Source of the DNA: an uncultured Eubacteriales bacterium | Lineage (GTDB): Bacteria; Bacillota; Clostridia; Christensenellales; Christensenellaceae | Direction: 5' to 3' | Assembly (NCBI GenBank): GCA_900554725.1 | Contig: USII01000014.1 | Coordinates: 1-11,932, forward strand | Length of the DNA stretch: 11,932 nucleotides | Translations under genes and position numbers: made by a program | Notes under the pieces: model-generated | What the model saw: only the letters and a program-made list of their open reading frames with translations | What the model was told of the DNA's origin: nothing | Databases searched by the model: none | Shown: piece after piece, positions 6,152-11,932 of the stretch | How the letters are laid out: every line of letters begins with the position of its first letter | How positions within the stretch are numbered: the first letter of the stretch is position 1

Positions 6152-7675
6152 ATGACGAAAAAGAGCATCATCAAAAGCGCGGCCATGCTGGCTGCGGCGG
6201 GGATCATCAGCAAAGTGCTGGGCGCCATATACCGCATCCCGCTCGGCAATATTCTGGGCGCGGGCGGCATGGGAAACTACCAGCTGGCGCACCCGATTTA
6301 TACGATGCTTCTGCTTGCCTGCACGGCGGGCATCTCTGTGGCGGTGGCGCGCATGGTGGCGGAAAAAATAGCAAAAAGCGCCCCGGCAGAAGCATACCAG
6401 GTTTTTCTGGTTTCCCTGCGCTTTTTGGCGGTTTTGGGGCTGATAGGGTGCGGGCTGCTCTGCCTCTTTGCAGATTTTATCATGAACCTTCTTGGAATGG
6501 GTTCTGCGGCCTTATCGCTGAAAGTGTGCGGCCCTGCCCTTTTTATTGTAGCGGTCTGTTCGGCATACCGGGGCTACTACCAAGGCCTCCAGGATTTAAA
6601 GCCCCATGCCCTCTCGCAGATTATCGAACAGGTGGTGCGGCTTGTCTGCGGGCTGTATTTTGCCGGGCTATTGGCGCCCATGGGAACGGCATATAGCGCC
6701 GCCGGAGCGACGGCGGGCATGGCAGTTTCGGAGGTTGCATGCCTGGCGGTCATGTGGGCCTATCATAAAAAGAAGGGTGTGCGCTATCTGCGGGATAAAA
6801 AGCGCTGGCCCGCCCGCCCGATTTTAGAGCATATGCTGCGCATTGCCCTGCCCACCACAGTGGGGGCGCTGGCAGTTTCGCTGGTTTCGGGCGTGGATTC
6901 CCTCTGTGCTCTGCCACAACTGCGCGCTGCGGGCTTTACCGCCGATGAGGCAACTTCTCTCTATGGCCTTTATAGCGGCTTTGTTTCGCCGGTGGTGGGG
7001 CTTTGCTCTGTGTTTTCCGGGGCGGTTTCGGCCAGCCTGCTCCCTGCCATCACTGCCGCCCGCATCAATGGCAGGACGGGGGCTGCGTGCCGTCAGATTG
7101 CGCTTGGCATGCGCATTTCCTCTGCAATTGGCCTTCCCTGCATGGTGGCCCTCTATCTTTTTGCAGAGCCCATTTTGGGGTTTATGTACCGCAGCCTCGC
7201 CGGGGAAGAGCTGGAGCGGGCGGCACAGCTGCTCCGGCTTATGGCGCCGGGGGCGCTGTTTTTGCTGGTGATGCAGGTGCAGACGGGCGTTCTTCAGGGA
7301 ATGGGGCGTCCGGGGCTTCCCGTGCTCAACATGCTGTGCGGAACAGTGGTGAAAGTGTCCATAGGGCTGCCGCTGCTTGCCGTTCCCTCTCTAAATATTG
7401 CGGGTGCCGCCATAGGCACGGTGGCTTGCTATGCCGTTTGCGCGGCCCTTAGCGTATGCTGCGTGCTCCGATTTTCCGGGGCGGCATTTTCCTTTTCCCA
7501 GATCATCGCAAAGCCGGCGCTGGCATCTGTGCTCATGGCGCTTTCGGCGCGGCAGGTTTATCTTGCCCTTTTCCCCAAGGGAAATACCGCCGCTCTGGTC
7601 TGCGCCATACTGGCGGGGGGCACCGTTTACGCTCTGTGCTATTTTATGCTGATGCGCAAACAGCCGCGGGAATGA
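6152..7675 (+). CDS. SpoVB/YabM-like polysaccharide flippase (MOP superfamily)
   Basis: Multi-span membrane protein of 507 aa, probably 12-14 helices, in the polysaccharide-transporter branch of the MOP superfamily; such proteins flip lipid-linked sugar intermediates across the membrane. The start is typical of the SpoVB/YabM group: KVLGAIYRIPLGNILGAGGMGNYQLAHPIY (roughly residues 21-50) spans the first helix and loop. YRGYYQGLQDLKPHALSQIIEQVVR (about 138-162) is the family's conserved internal segment, and LQGMGRP occurs near residue 385. Basic loops (HKKKGVRYLRDKKRW) separate helix blocks. The ATG has GAGGGGGG about 9 nt and AGGG 4 nt upstream. Its place beside spoVT matches yabM of B. subtilis, though spoVT is inverted here. 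A role in spore cortex or cell-wall precursor export is inferred. SpoVB and YabM cannot be separated by eye, so no symbol is given. Confidence 0.9.
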   Translation: MTKKSIIKSAAMLAAAGIISKVLGAIYRIPLGNILGAGGMGNYQLAHPIYTMLLLACTAGISVAVARMVAEKIAKSAPAEAYQVFLVSLRFLAVLGLIGCGLLCLFADFIMNLLGMGSAALSLKVCGPALFIVAVCSAYRGYYQGLQDLKPHALSQIIEQVVRLVCGLYFAGLLAPMGTAYSAAGATAGMAVSEVACLAVMWAYHKKKGVRYLRDKKRWPARPILEHMLRIALPTTVGALAVSLVSGVDSLCALPQLRAAGFTADEATSLYGLYSGFVSPVVGLCSVFSGAVSASLLPAITAARINGRTGAACRQIALGMRISSAIGLPCMVALYLFAEPILGFMYRSLAGEELERAAQLLRLMAPGALFLLVMQVQTGVLQGMGRPGLPVLNMLCGTVVKVSIGLPLLAVPSLNIAGAAIGTVACYAVCAALSVCCVLRFSGAAFSFSQIIAKPALASVLMALSARQVYLALFPKGNTAALVCAILAGGTVYALCYFMLMRKQPRE

Positions 7676-7750
7676 CGCTTGGGCGCAGAAAGCCAAAACG
7701 CCCGGGAGATGTTTTTAAAGCGGTGCAGGCGCCCTTTGATGCAAACAGAT

Positions 7751-7782
7751 TGCCCCTGCGGCCGCGGCAGGGGCACTTTTTT
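7751..7782 (+). terminator. Strong intrinsic terminator after the flippase gene
   Basis: TGCCCCTGC (7751-7759) pairs perfectly with GCAGGGGCA (7767-7775) around a 7-nt loop, followed by C and six T residues (7777-7782). It lies about 75 nt past the TGA stop of the flippase gene. Confidence 0.92.
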
Positions 7783-7918
7783 CCATTGGCTGTTCGCCTC
7801 CTTCGCTCAAAACAATTCTTCTGCCTGGCATTTTCGAAAAAATCATAATGCGGATATGGCGCCTGATTCTGGGACAAGCAGTGCCCGAAAAAAAGGAAAG
7901 TATAAAACCTAGTATTTT

Positions 7919-7935
7919 TGTCAAGATTATTGACA
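7919..7935. promoter_or_regulatory. Candidate operator overlapping the iscR -35 box
   Basis: TGTCAA (7919-7924), GATTA, TTGACA (7930-7935): a perfect 6-bp inverted repeat whose right arm is the -35 hexamer itself. Rrf2-family regulators often repress their own promoters through such sites, so self-regulation by IscR is the likeliest reading. The repeat does not closely match the E. coli IscR type 1 or type 2 consensus as I recall them. Confidence 0.45.
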
Positions 7936-7958
7936 GCGAAAAAAAATCGTATTATGAT
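7930..7958 (+). promoter_or_regulatory. Sigma-A promoter of the iscR-iscS-iscU operon
   Basis: Perfect TTGACA (7930-7935), 17-base spacer, TATGAT (7953-7958). Transcription should begin near 7965, about 32 nt before the iscR ATG. This is the best promoter match in the window. Confidence 0.85.
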
Positions 7959-7996
7959 ATATCCGAGTAATAAACTAGGAATTGAGGTGAGGGCAA

Positions 7997-8443
7997 ATGA
8001 AATTATCCACAAAAGGCCGCTATGGGCTGCGCGCCATGGTGGATATCGCCGGAAACGGCGGGGAGGGAGCAGTCTCCATCAGCAGCATTGCCCAGCGCCA
8101 AAACCTTTCGGAAAGCTATTTGGAGCAGCTCATGAGCCTGCTTCGAAAGGCAGGGATCATTGAAAGCGTCCGGGGAGCGGGCGGTGGATACCGGCTGGCC
8201 CGCCCGCCGCAGAGCATCTCGGTAGGAGAGGTGCTGCGGGCGCTGGAGGGGGATCTCAACCCTGTGGAATGTTCGGCGCTGCTTGGGGTGGGAGAGCCCT
8301 GCGCCGCGGAGGATACCTGTGTGACAAAGTATGTCTGGCAAAGAATCAGCCAGAGCATCAACGAAACGGTCGATCAGATTTTCCTGAGCGATTTATTGAG
8401 AGAGAACACCCAGTGCACTGCAAAGCGCCTGTGCGAAAGCTAA
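7997..8443 (+). CDS. iscR: Rrf2-family Fe-S cluster-sensing regulator IscR
   Basis: IscR-type repressor of 148 aa that senses Fe-S cluster status and controls cluster-assembly genes. Residues 1-66 form the Rrf2 winged helix: MKLSTKGRYGLRAMVDIA, SISSIAQRQNLSESYLEQLM (recognition helix) and RGAGGGYRLARP (wing). Cluster ligands are probably Cys92, Cys102 and Cys108 (VECSALLGVGEPC, EDTCVTKYVW). The spacing is C-X9-C-X5-C, against C-X5-C-X5-C (92, 98, 104) in E. coli IscR. A dimerisation helix follows, and the tail carries two further Cys (140, 146). The ATG is preceded by GAGGTGAGGG. It is first in the operon, 14 nt before iscS, which strongly supports IscR over other Rrf2 members such as CymR or NsrR. 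The overlapping palindrome at its promoter suggests self-control. Confidence 0.9.
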   Translation: MKLSTKGRYGLRAMVDIAGNGGEGAVSISSIAQRQNLSESYLEQLMSLLRKAGIIESVRGAGGGYRLARPPQSISVGEVLRALEGDLNPVECSALLGVGEPCAAEDTCVTKYVWQRISQSINETVDQIFLSDLLRENTQCTAKRLCES

Positions 8444-8457
8444 AAAGGAGATGCGCA

Positions 8458-9642
8458 ATGGATAAGCTAATTTATTTGGATAACGCCGCAACGACGGCAA
8501 CGCGCCCGGAAGTAGTAGAGGCGATGTTGCCCTATTTTACACAGTACTATGGAAACCCCTCTTCCATTTATAGCCTGGGGCAGCAGAGCCATGCCGCAGT
8601 GGAAAAGGCGAGGAAAATTATCGCAGATTCCCTGGGCGCCCGGAGCGAAGAGATATACTTTACCGCAGGGGGAAGCGAGGCGGATAACTGGGCCATCAAG
8701 GCCGCGGCGCAGGCGTATTCAAACAAGGGAAAACACATCATCACAAGCAAAATCGAACATCATGCCGTGCTGCATACCTGCCAGTATCTGGAGCAAAACG
8801 GCTATGAGGTGACATACCTGGATGTGGATGAATATGGCAAAGTCAGCCCGCAGGCAGTGAAGGAGGCCATCCGCCCGGATACCATTTTAATCAGCATCAT
8901 GTTTGCCAACAACGAAATTGGCACCATCGAGCCGATTGCGGAGATTGGGCAAATCGCGCGGGAGGCGGGAATCCCCTTCCATACGGATGCCGTGCAGGCC
9001 TATGGCCAGGTTCCCATCCATGTGGACGAGCTTAAAATCGATATGCTTTCTGCCAGCGGCCACAAGCTCAACGGGCCAAAAGGCGTCGGCTTTCTCTATA
9101 TAAGAAAGGGGCTCAAGCTGCGCTCCTTTATTCATGGCGGCGCTCAGGAGCGCAAGCGCCGGGCGGGCACGGAAAATGTGCCGGGCATTGTGGGCATGGG
9201 CAAGGCGGTGGAAATCGCCCTCCAGACGATGCCCGAGCGCACTGCCAAAGAGCGCGAGCTTCGGGATTACCTGATTGGCGCCATGCTGGAAAAAGTGCCA
9301 TATAGTCGGCTGAATGGCCACCCGCAGGATCGGCTGCCCGGCAATACGAGTTTTTGCTTCCGATTTGTGGAAGGGGAAAGCCTGCTGATGATGCTGGATA
9401 TGGCGGGCATCTGCGGCTCTTCCGGATCTGCCTGCACATCCGGCTCGCTGGATCCTTCGCATGTGCTGCTGGCAATTGGCCTGCCGCATGAAATAGCGCA
9501 CGGTTCCTTGCGGCTTACGCTCAACGAACAAAATACCCGGCAGGAGATGGATTATGTTGTGGAAAATGTGCAGCGCATTGTGGGCCAGCTGCGCGCCATG
9601 TCGCCCCTCTATGAGGATTTTATAAAGAAAAACGCGAAGTAG
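8458..9642 (+). CDS. iscS: Cysteine desulfurase IscS (NifS family)
   Basis: PLP enzyme that converts cysteine to alanine and passes persulfide sulfur to the IscU scaffold. 394 aa, full family length. Signatures: YLDNAATT (6-13), GGSEADNWAI (71-80), EHHAVLH with His101/His102 near the cofactor, HTDAVQ with Asp177 and Gln180, Schiff-base Lys203 in SASGHKLNGPKG, and catalytic Cys326 in SSGSACTSGSLDPSH. The long flexible Cys loop marks a group I (IscS/NifS) enzyme. The start is ATG 8458 with AAAAAGGAG ending 7 nt upstream. The frame stays open to an ATG at 8269, but that start would put 63 non-homologous residues inside iscR. iscU begins 11 nt after the stop. The name nifS is also used for clostridial members. 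Confidence 0.96.
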   Translation: MDKLIYLDNAATTATRPEVVEAMLPYFTQYYGNPSSIYSLGQQSHAAVEKARKIIADSLGARSEEIYFTAGGSEADNWAIKAAAQAYSNKGKHIITSKIEHHAVLHTCQYLEQNGYEVTYLDVDEYGKVSPQAVKEAIRPDTILISIMFANNEIGTIEPIAEIGQIAREAGIPFHTDAVQAYGQVPIHVDELKIDMLSASGHKLNGPKGVGFLYIRKGLKLRSFIHGGAQERKRRAGTENVPGIVGMGKAVEIALQTMPERTAKERELRDYLIGAMLEKVPYSRLNGHPQDRLPGNTSFCFRFVEGESLLMMLDMAGICGSSGSACTSGSLDPSHVLLAIGLPHEIAHGSLRLTLNEQNTRQEMDYVVENVQRIVGQLRAMSPLYEDFIKKNAK

Positions 9643-9653
9643 GAGGAGAGAAA

Positions 9654-10097
9654 ATGTCTTTATACAGCGAAAAGGTGATGGATCATTTCCAGCACCCCCG
9701 AAATATGGGAGAGATAGAAAACGCCAGCGGTGTAGGCACTGTGGGAAACGCCAAATGCGGCGATATTATGCGGATTTTTCTGGATATCGATGATAGCGGC
9801 ATCATCCGGGATGTGAAATTTAAAACCTTTGGCTGCGGCGCCGCAGTGGCCACCAGCAGCATGGCTACAGAGCTTGTAAAGGGAAAAAGCATACAGGATG
9901 CCCTGAAAGTCACGAATGCGGCCGTCATGGAAGCGCTGGATGGCCTTCCCCCGGTTAAGGTGCCCTGCTCCCTGCTTGCAGAGGAAGCAATCCACGCGGC
10001 CCTTTGGGATTATGCACAAAAAAACGGCATCACAATCGAAGGGCTGGAAAAGCCCAAGAGCGATATTCACGAAGGGGAAGAGGAAGAGGAGTACTAA
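9654..10097 (+). CDS. iscU: Fe-S cluster assembly scaffold IscU/NifU-N
   Basis: Scaffold on which IscS-derived sulfur and iron form a cluster before transfer. 147 aa, a single IscU domain. The three ligand cysteines are present: Cys35 in NAKCGD (with Asp37), Cys61 in FGCGAAVATSS and Cys105 in LPPVKVPCSLLAEEAI. Odd point: the residue before the third Cys, normally His in KxHCS, is Pro104 (codon CCC, 9963-9965). That His is a cluster or metal ligand in several IscU structures. The tail is strongly acidic (SDIHEGEEEEEY), as in some clostridial members (recollection). AGGAGG, overlapping the iscS stop, precedes the ATG. It is the last gene of the operon: a GC hairpin and an intrinsic terminator follow, with no mnmA or hscBA visible. 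NifU is an alternative name, but its C-terminal domains are absent. Confidence 0.95.
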   Translation: MSLYSEKVMDHFQHPRNMGEIENASGVGTVGNAKCGDIMRIFLDIDDSGIIRDVKFKTFGCGAAVATSSMATELVKGKSIQDALKVTNAAVMEALDGLPPVKVPCSLLAEEAIHAALWDYAQKNGITIEGLEKPKSDIHEGEEEEEY

Positions 10098-10108
10098 AGC
10101 CTTCCGGC

Positions 10109-10128
10109 CGGGGCACTGTGCCGCCCCG
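10109..10128 (+). other. GC-rich hairpin after iscU
   Basis: CGGGGC (10109-10114) pairs with GCCCCG (10123-10128) around an 8-nt loop; a competing GGCAC/GTGCC pairing lies inside it. It has no T-tract and sits between the iscU stop and the true terminator. It may stabilise the mRNA 3' end. Confidence 0.35.
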
Positions 10129-10145
10129 TGGCCTTGGAATATGGG

Positions 10146-10185
10146 AAAACAGGCAGCGCAGAGCCTCTGCACCGCCTGTTTTTTT
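10146..10185 (+). terminator. Intrinsic terminator of the isc operon
   Basis: AAAACAGGC (10146-10154) pairs with GCCTGTTTT (10174-10182). Within it, GCAGA (10158-10162) pairs with TCTGC (10166-10170) around GCC. The outer arm runs into a seven-T tract ending at 10185. Confidence 0.9.
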
Positions 10186-10215
10186 GAACTTTTGATGGAT
10201 AGGCGCGCCCGAGGC

Positions 10216-10243
10216 TTCAAATGGGCGCTTTTTATAGTATAAT
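10216..10243 (+). promoter_or_regulatory. Promoter for the MazG-fusion gene
   Basis: A perfect TATAAT (10238-10243) with TTCAAA (10216-10221; 4 of 6 consensus) 16 bases upstream. It follows the isc terminator and precedes the ATG at 10290 by 46 nt. The -10 is strong, the -35 weak. Confidence 0.6.
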
Positions 10244-10289
10244 AGAAGGCAGAAAATAGGCGCTTTTGGGGTGAGAAAGGAAGGCTCAT

Positions 10290-11720
10290 ATGAAGCTGAT
10301 TGGAATAGGAATCGGGGTGCTGGAAGGCCTCTCCCTGCAGGCATGGGAAGAGATGCTGCGCGCAGAGAAGCTGGTGCTGCAGACGGGATGCGTGCCCTTG
10401 GCGCAGGCGCTGCGGCAAAAGGAAGTCCCCTTTGAAACGCTGGACGACCTCTACGATAGCGCAGAGGATTTTGATGCCCTCTATGAGCAGGCGGCAGAGC
10501 GGCTGCGCGGCATGCCCCAGGCATCCCTCTGCCTGCTGGGAAATCTGGCGCAGAACCGCTTTGCCCGGGCGCTGATGCAGCAAAAAGGCCTTGTGGAATC
10601 CGTGCTGCCCGGGCTGGGCTGTGGCGAGGGAGCGCTGGGCCTGTGCGCGGGGCAGATAGAGCCTGGCGCTGCGGTAATCTGCCCGGCCTACGATCTGGAG
10701 CAGAGCGGTTTTTCCGGCGCAACACCCATCGCCGTGACGGAGCTGGATAATGCCTATCTTGCCGCAGATGTCTTTTCTCTGCTTTCCCGCTACTATCCGC
10801 CGGATGCGCCCTGCCATCTGGTGCGCATGGGCAGGCGCCGCCAGATAGCGCTTTGCCAATTGCCTGCTCAGGAGGATTTGGATTACAGCACGGTGTTGGT
10901 GCTGGATAAGGCAGGCTTTGAACAGAAAGCCTGCTATGATTTCCGGGATTTCTGCGGGGTGATTGCGCGCCTTCGGGGGGAGAACGGTTGCCCTTGGGAT
11001 CGGGAACAGACGCATGAGAGCCTGCGTACCTGCCTGATCGAGGAATGCTATGAGGTGCTGGAAGCCATAGAGAATCAGGATGACGCCGCCCTGGCCGATG
11101 AACTTGGAGATGTGCTGCTGCAAGTGGTGATGCACGCGGCGATTGCCTCCGAGCATGTCAGTTTTGATATTCTTAGCGTAACAGACGGTGTATCCCGCAA
11201 GATGATCCGGCGGCACCCGCATATTTTTGCCGGCGCAGAGGCCAAGGATTCCCAGCAGGTGCTCAAAAACTGGGAGGAGATCAAGCGCCGGGAAAAGGAG
11301 CAGAGTTCTCTTTCCCAAAGCCTTGCGGATCTCCCCTCGGGGCTGCCCGCCCTGATGCGCGCCCAGAAACTCCAGCGGAAAATGGCGCAAGTTGGCTTTG
11401 ATTGGGAAGATTACCGCGGCGCGTTGGAAAAGCTGCGGGAAGAAACCCAGGAGCTGCTCTCTTCCCTCGAGCACAAAGAGGCGCTGGAAGAGGAAGCGGG
11501 CGATCTTCTTTTCTCTGCTGTAAACCTGTTGCGCAAGCTGGGCGTGGATGCGGAAACTGCGCTGCTCGCCGCCTGCCGCAAATTTGCAGCGCGAGTGGAA
11601 AAAATGGAAAATTTTGCAAGGGAACAGGGAGAAGAACTTGCAAAAATGACCCTGGAGCAGCAGAATTGCCTTTGGAATGCGGCAAAAATGTGTAAAAAAA
11701 CTGAAAAAGGCTTGTATTAG
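10290..11720 (+). CDS. mazG: YabN-like tetrapyrrole methylase-like / MazG nucleotide pyrophosphohydrolase fusion
   Basis: 476 aa, against about 489 for B. subtilis YabN. The C-terminal part (about 215-476) is a two-copy MazG NTP pyrophosphohydrolase, which cleaves NTPs to NMP and pyrophosphate and probably cleans up abnormal nucleotides. First copy: GCPWDREQTHESL (233-245), then EExxE (251-255) and ExxD (271-274), the Mg2+ ligands. Second copy: EETQE (384-388) and EEAGD (401-405). The N-terminal part (1-about 200) matches a tetrapyrrole (SAM) methylase only in outline. GIGIGVLEGLSL stands where GxGPGDPxLLT is usual, and the central glycine-rich motif is unclear, so methylase activity is doubtful. 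AGGAAGG lies about 5 nt before the ATG. In B. subtilis yabN lies in the same neighbourhood, before yabO; here HU follows directly. No terminator is visible before HU. mazG is used loosely; yabN is the closer relative. Confidence 0.93.
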   Translation: MKLIGIGIGVLEGLSLQAWEEMLRAEKLVLQTGCVPLAQALRQKEVPFETLDDLYDSAEDFDALYEQAAERLRGMPQASLCLLGNLAQNRFARALMQQKGLVESVLPGLGCGEGALGLCAGQIEPGAAVICPAYDLEQSGFSGATPIAVTELDNAYLAADVFSLLSRYYPPDAPCHLVRMGRRRQIALCQLPAQEDLDYSTVLVLDKAGFEQKACYDFRDFCGVIARLRGENGCPWDREQTHESLRTCLIEECYEVLEAIENQDDAALADELGDVLLQVVMHAAIASEHVSFDILSVTDGVSRKMIRRHPHIFAGAEAKDSQQVLKNWEEIKRREKEQSSLSQSLADLPSGLPALMRAQKLQRKMAQVGFDWEDYRGALEKLREETQELLSSLEHKEALEEEAGDLLFSAVNLLRKLGVDAETALLAACRKFAARVEKMENFAREQGEELAKMTLEQQNCLWNAAKMCKKTEKGLY

Positions 11721-11740
11721 CCAAAAAAGCCGTGTATAAT
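11712..11740 (+). promoter_or_regulatory. Promoter for the HU gene
   Basis: A perfect TATAAT (11735-11740) with TTGTAT (11712-11717) exactly 17 bases upstream; only TTG of the -35 matches. The -35 lies in the last mazG codons and the spacer contains the mazG TAG stop. The predicted leader is about 75 nt. HU mRNA is usually abundant, which fits a dedicated promoter. Confidence 0.65.
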
Positions 11741-11760
11741 TGCACATGGTGCTTGTCCCG

Positions 11761-11774
11761 CCTGCCAAGGCAGG
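11761..11774. repeat. Perfect palindrome/hairpin in the HU leader
   Basis: CCTGCC (11761-11766), AA, GGCAGG (11769-11774), a perfect inverted repeat. As RNA it would fold as a 5-bp stem with a CAAG tetraloop. No T-tract follows, so it is not a terminator. A second small repeat, GCAC-ATG-GTGC (11742-11752), lies across the predicted transcription start. Confidence 0.4.
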
Positions 11775-11803
11775 AAGAGGGGAGAAGAACTGGCAATAAT
11801 AAA

Positions 11804-11810
11804 AAGGAGG
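11804..11810 (+). promoter_or_regulatory. Ribosome binding site deciding the TTG start of HU
   Basis: AAGGAGG (11804-11810) lies 9 nt before TTG 11820. No in-frame ATG fits the conserved HU N-terminus, so this site fixes the TTG as the start. Confidence 0.8.
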
Positions 11811-11819
11811 AGCACGAAG

Positions 11820-11932
11820 TTGAATAAAACGGAATTGATTGCGGCAATTGCAGCCAAGGCAGACCTTTCCAAAAAGGATGCAGAGAAGGCGCTCAGCGCT
11901 ATGACGGAAACCATCGTCGAGGAGATCGGCAA
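11820..11932 (+). CDS. hup: HU-family nucleoid DNA-binding protein (3'-truncated by window edge)
   Basis: The first 37 codons of an HU/IHF-family protein, a small dimeric nucleoid protein of about 90 aa that bends and compacts DNA. The visible residues begin (M)NKTELIAAIAAKADLSKK and continue DAEKALSAMTETIVEEIG; this is the helical dimerisation part, matching the HU consensus closely. The beta-arm that grips DNA lies beyond the window. It starts with TTG, not ATG, after a strong AAGGAGG. It has its own promoter overlapping the end of mazG. In Clostridia HU is often found beside mazG and the yabO (rqcP) to yabQ genes (recollection), so those may follow. HU rather than IHF is the usual form in Bacillota. 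Confidence 0.93.
   Translation, partial: MNKTELIAAIAAKADLSKKDAEKALSAMTETIVEEIG

Larger units (their letters stand above)
7908..7979. repeat. Distant inverted repeat CCTAGT…ACTAGG flanking the iscR promoter
   Basis: CCTAGT (7908-7913) and ACTAGG (7974-7979) are exact inverted copies bracketing the promoter. They are only 6 bp and could be chance, but their symmetric placement would suit looping or paired operator half-sites. Confidence 0.25.
7676..7996. other. 321-bp intergenic region between flippase gene and iscR
   Basis: This gap holds the flippase terminator (7751-7782), a possible pair of distant half-sites (7908-7979), and the iscR promoter with an overlapping inverted repeat (7919-7958). 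I see nothing convincing in 7676-7750 or 7783-7907; the short frames there lack ribosome binding sites. Confidence 0.7.

Noticed and set aside
7848..7970. 40-codon frame upstream of iscR
   Set aside because: It runs through the iscR promoter, has no ribosome binding site, and its product shows no recognisable feature.
8269..8457. Upstream ATG extending iscS by 63 codons
   Set aside because: Lies inside iscR in another frame and adds residues unlike any NifS/IscS. ATG 8458 has a good ribosome site and the conserved N-terminus.
9660..11768. 702-codon open frame on the minus strand opposite iscU and mazG
   Set aside because: It mirrors two clearly real genes and crosses their terminator and promoter. 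Its product is a low-complexity mix rich in Phe, His, Leu and Gln, with no recognisable domain. Long antisense frames are expected from the biased codon use here.
11746..11799. 17-codon possible leader peptide before HU, starting at the predicted transcription start
   Set aside because: No ribosome site, and no run of regulatory codons that would suggest attenuation; probably chance.
1..11932. tRNA, rRNA, CRISPR repeats, insertion sequences, phage or toxin-antitoxin genes
   Set aside because: None recognised on either strand by reading; most bases are accounted for by housekeeping genes and short intergenic signals.

Overview
The window looks like chromosome from an endospore-forming, fairly GC-rich member of the Clostridia (Bacillota). 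The evidence is a SpoVT sporulation regulator, a SpoVB/YabM-type flippase, a YabN-type MazG fusion, strong AGGAGG ribosome binding sites, TTG starts, and short GC stems with T-tracts as terminators. The gene order recalls the Bacillus subtilis mfd–spoVT–yabM–yabN neighbourhood. It differs in three ways: a PrsA/parvulin-like lipoprotein gene and an FkbM methyltransferase gene follow mfd, spoVT is inverted, and an iscR-iscS-iscU operon sits between the yabM-like and yabN-like genes. No mobile element, CRISPR array, tRNA or rRNA was seen.

Layout. 1-2833: mfd, 5' end outside the window. 2870-4099: parvulin-family lipoprotein with its own promoter inside the 3' end of mfd, closed by a terminator. 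4154-5230: FkbM-family methyltransferase, closed by a bidirectional terminator. On the minus strand, 5983-5274: spoVT followed at once by a 51-codon gene, previously easy to miss because it is short and starts with TTG; the two probably form an operon ending at the shared terminator. 6152-7675: SpoVB/YabM-like flippase, divergent from spoVT, with a strong terminator. 7997-10097: iscR-iscS-iscU iron-sulfur operon, with a near-consensus promoter overlapped by an inverted repeat. 10290-11720: YabN-like methylase-MazG fusion. 11820 to the end: start of an HU gene.

The themes are genome upkeep (Mfd, MazG, HU), envelope and spore development (lipoprotein foldase, flippase, SpoVT) and Fe-S cluster assembly (IscR senses cluster status, IscS supplies sulfur, IscU is the scaffold).

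No wholly new system is evident. The best leads are the small gene after spoVT, the Pro in place of the conserved His next to the third Cys of IscU, the eroded methylase half of the MazG fusion, and several palindromes at promoters or predicted transcription starts.
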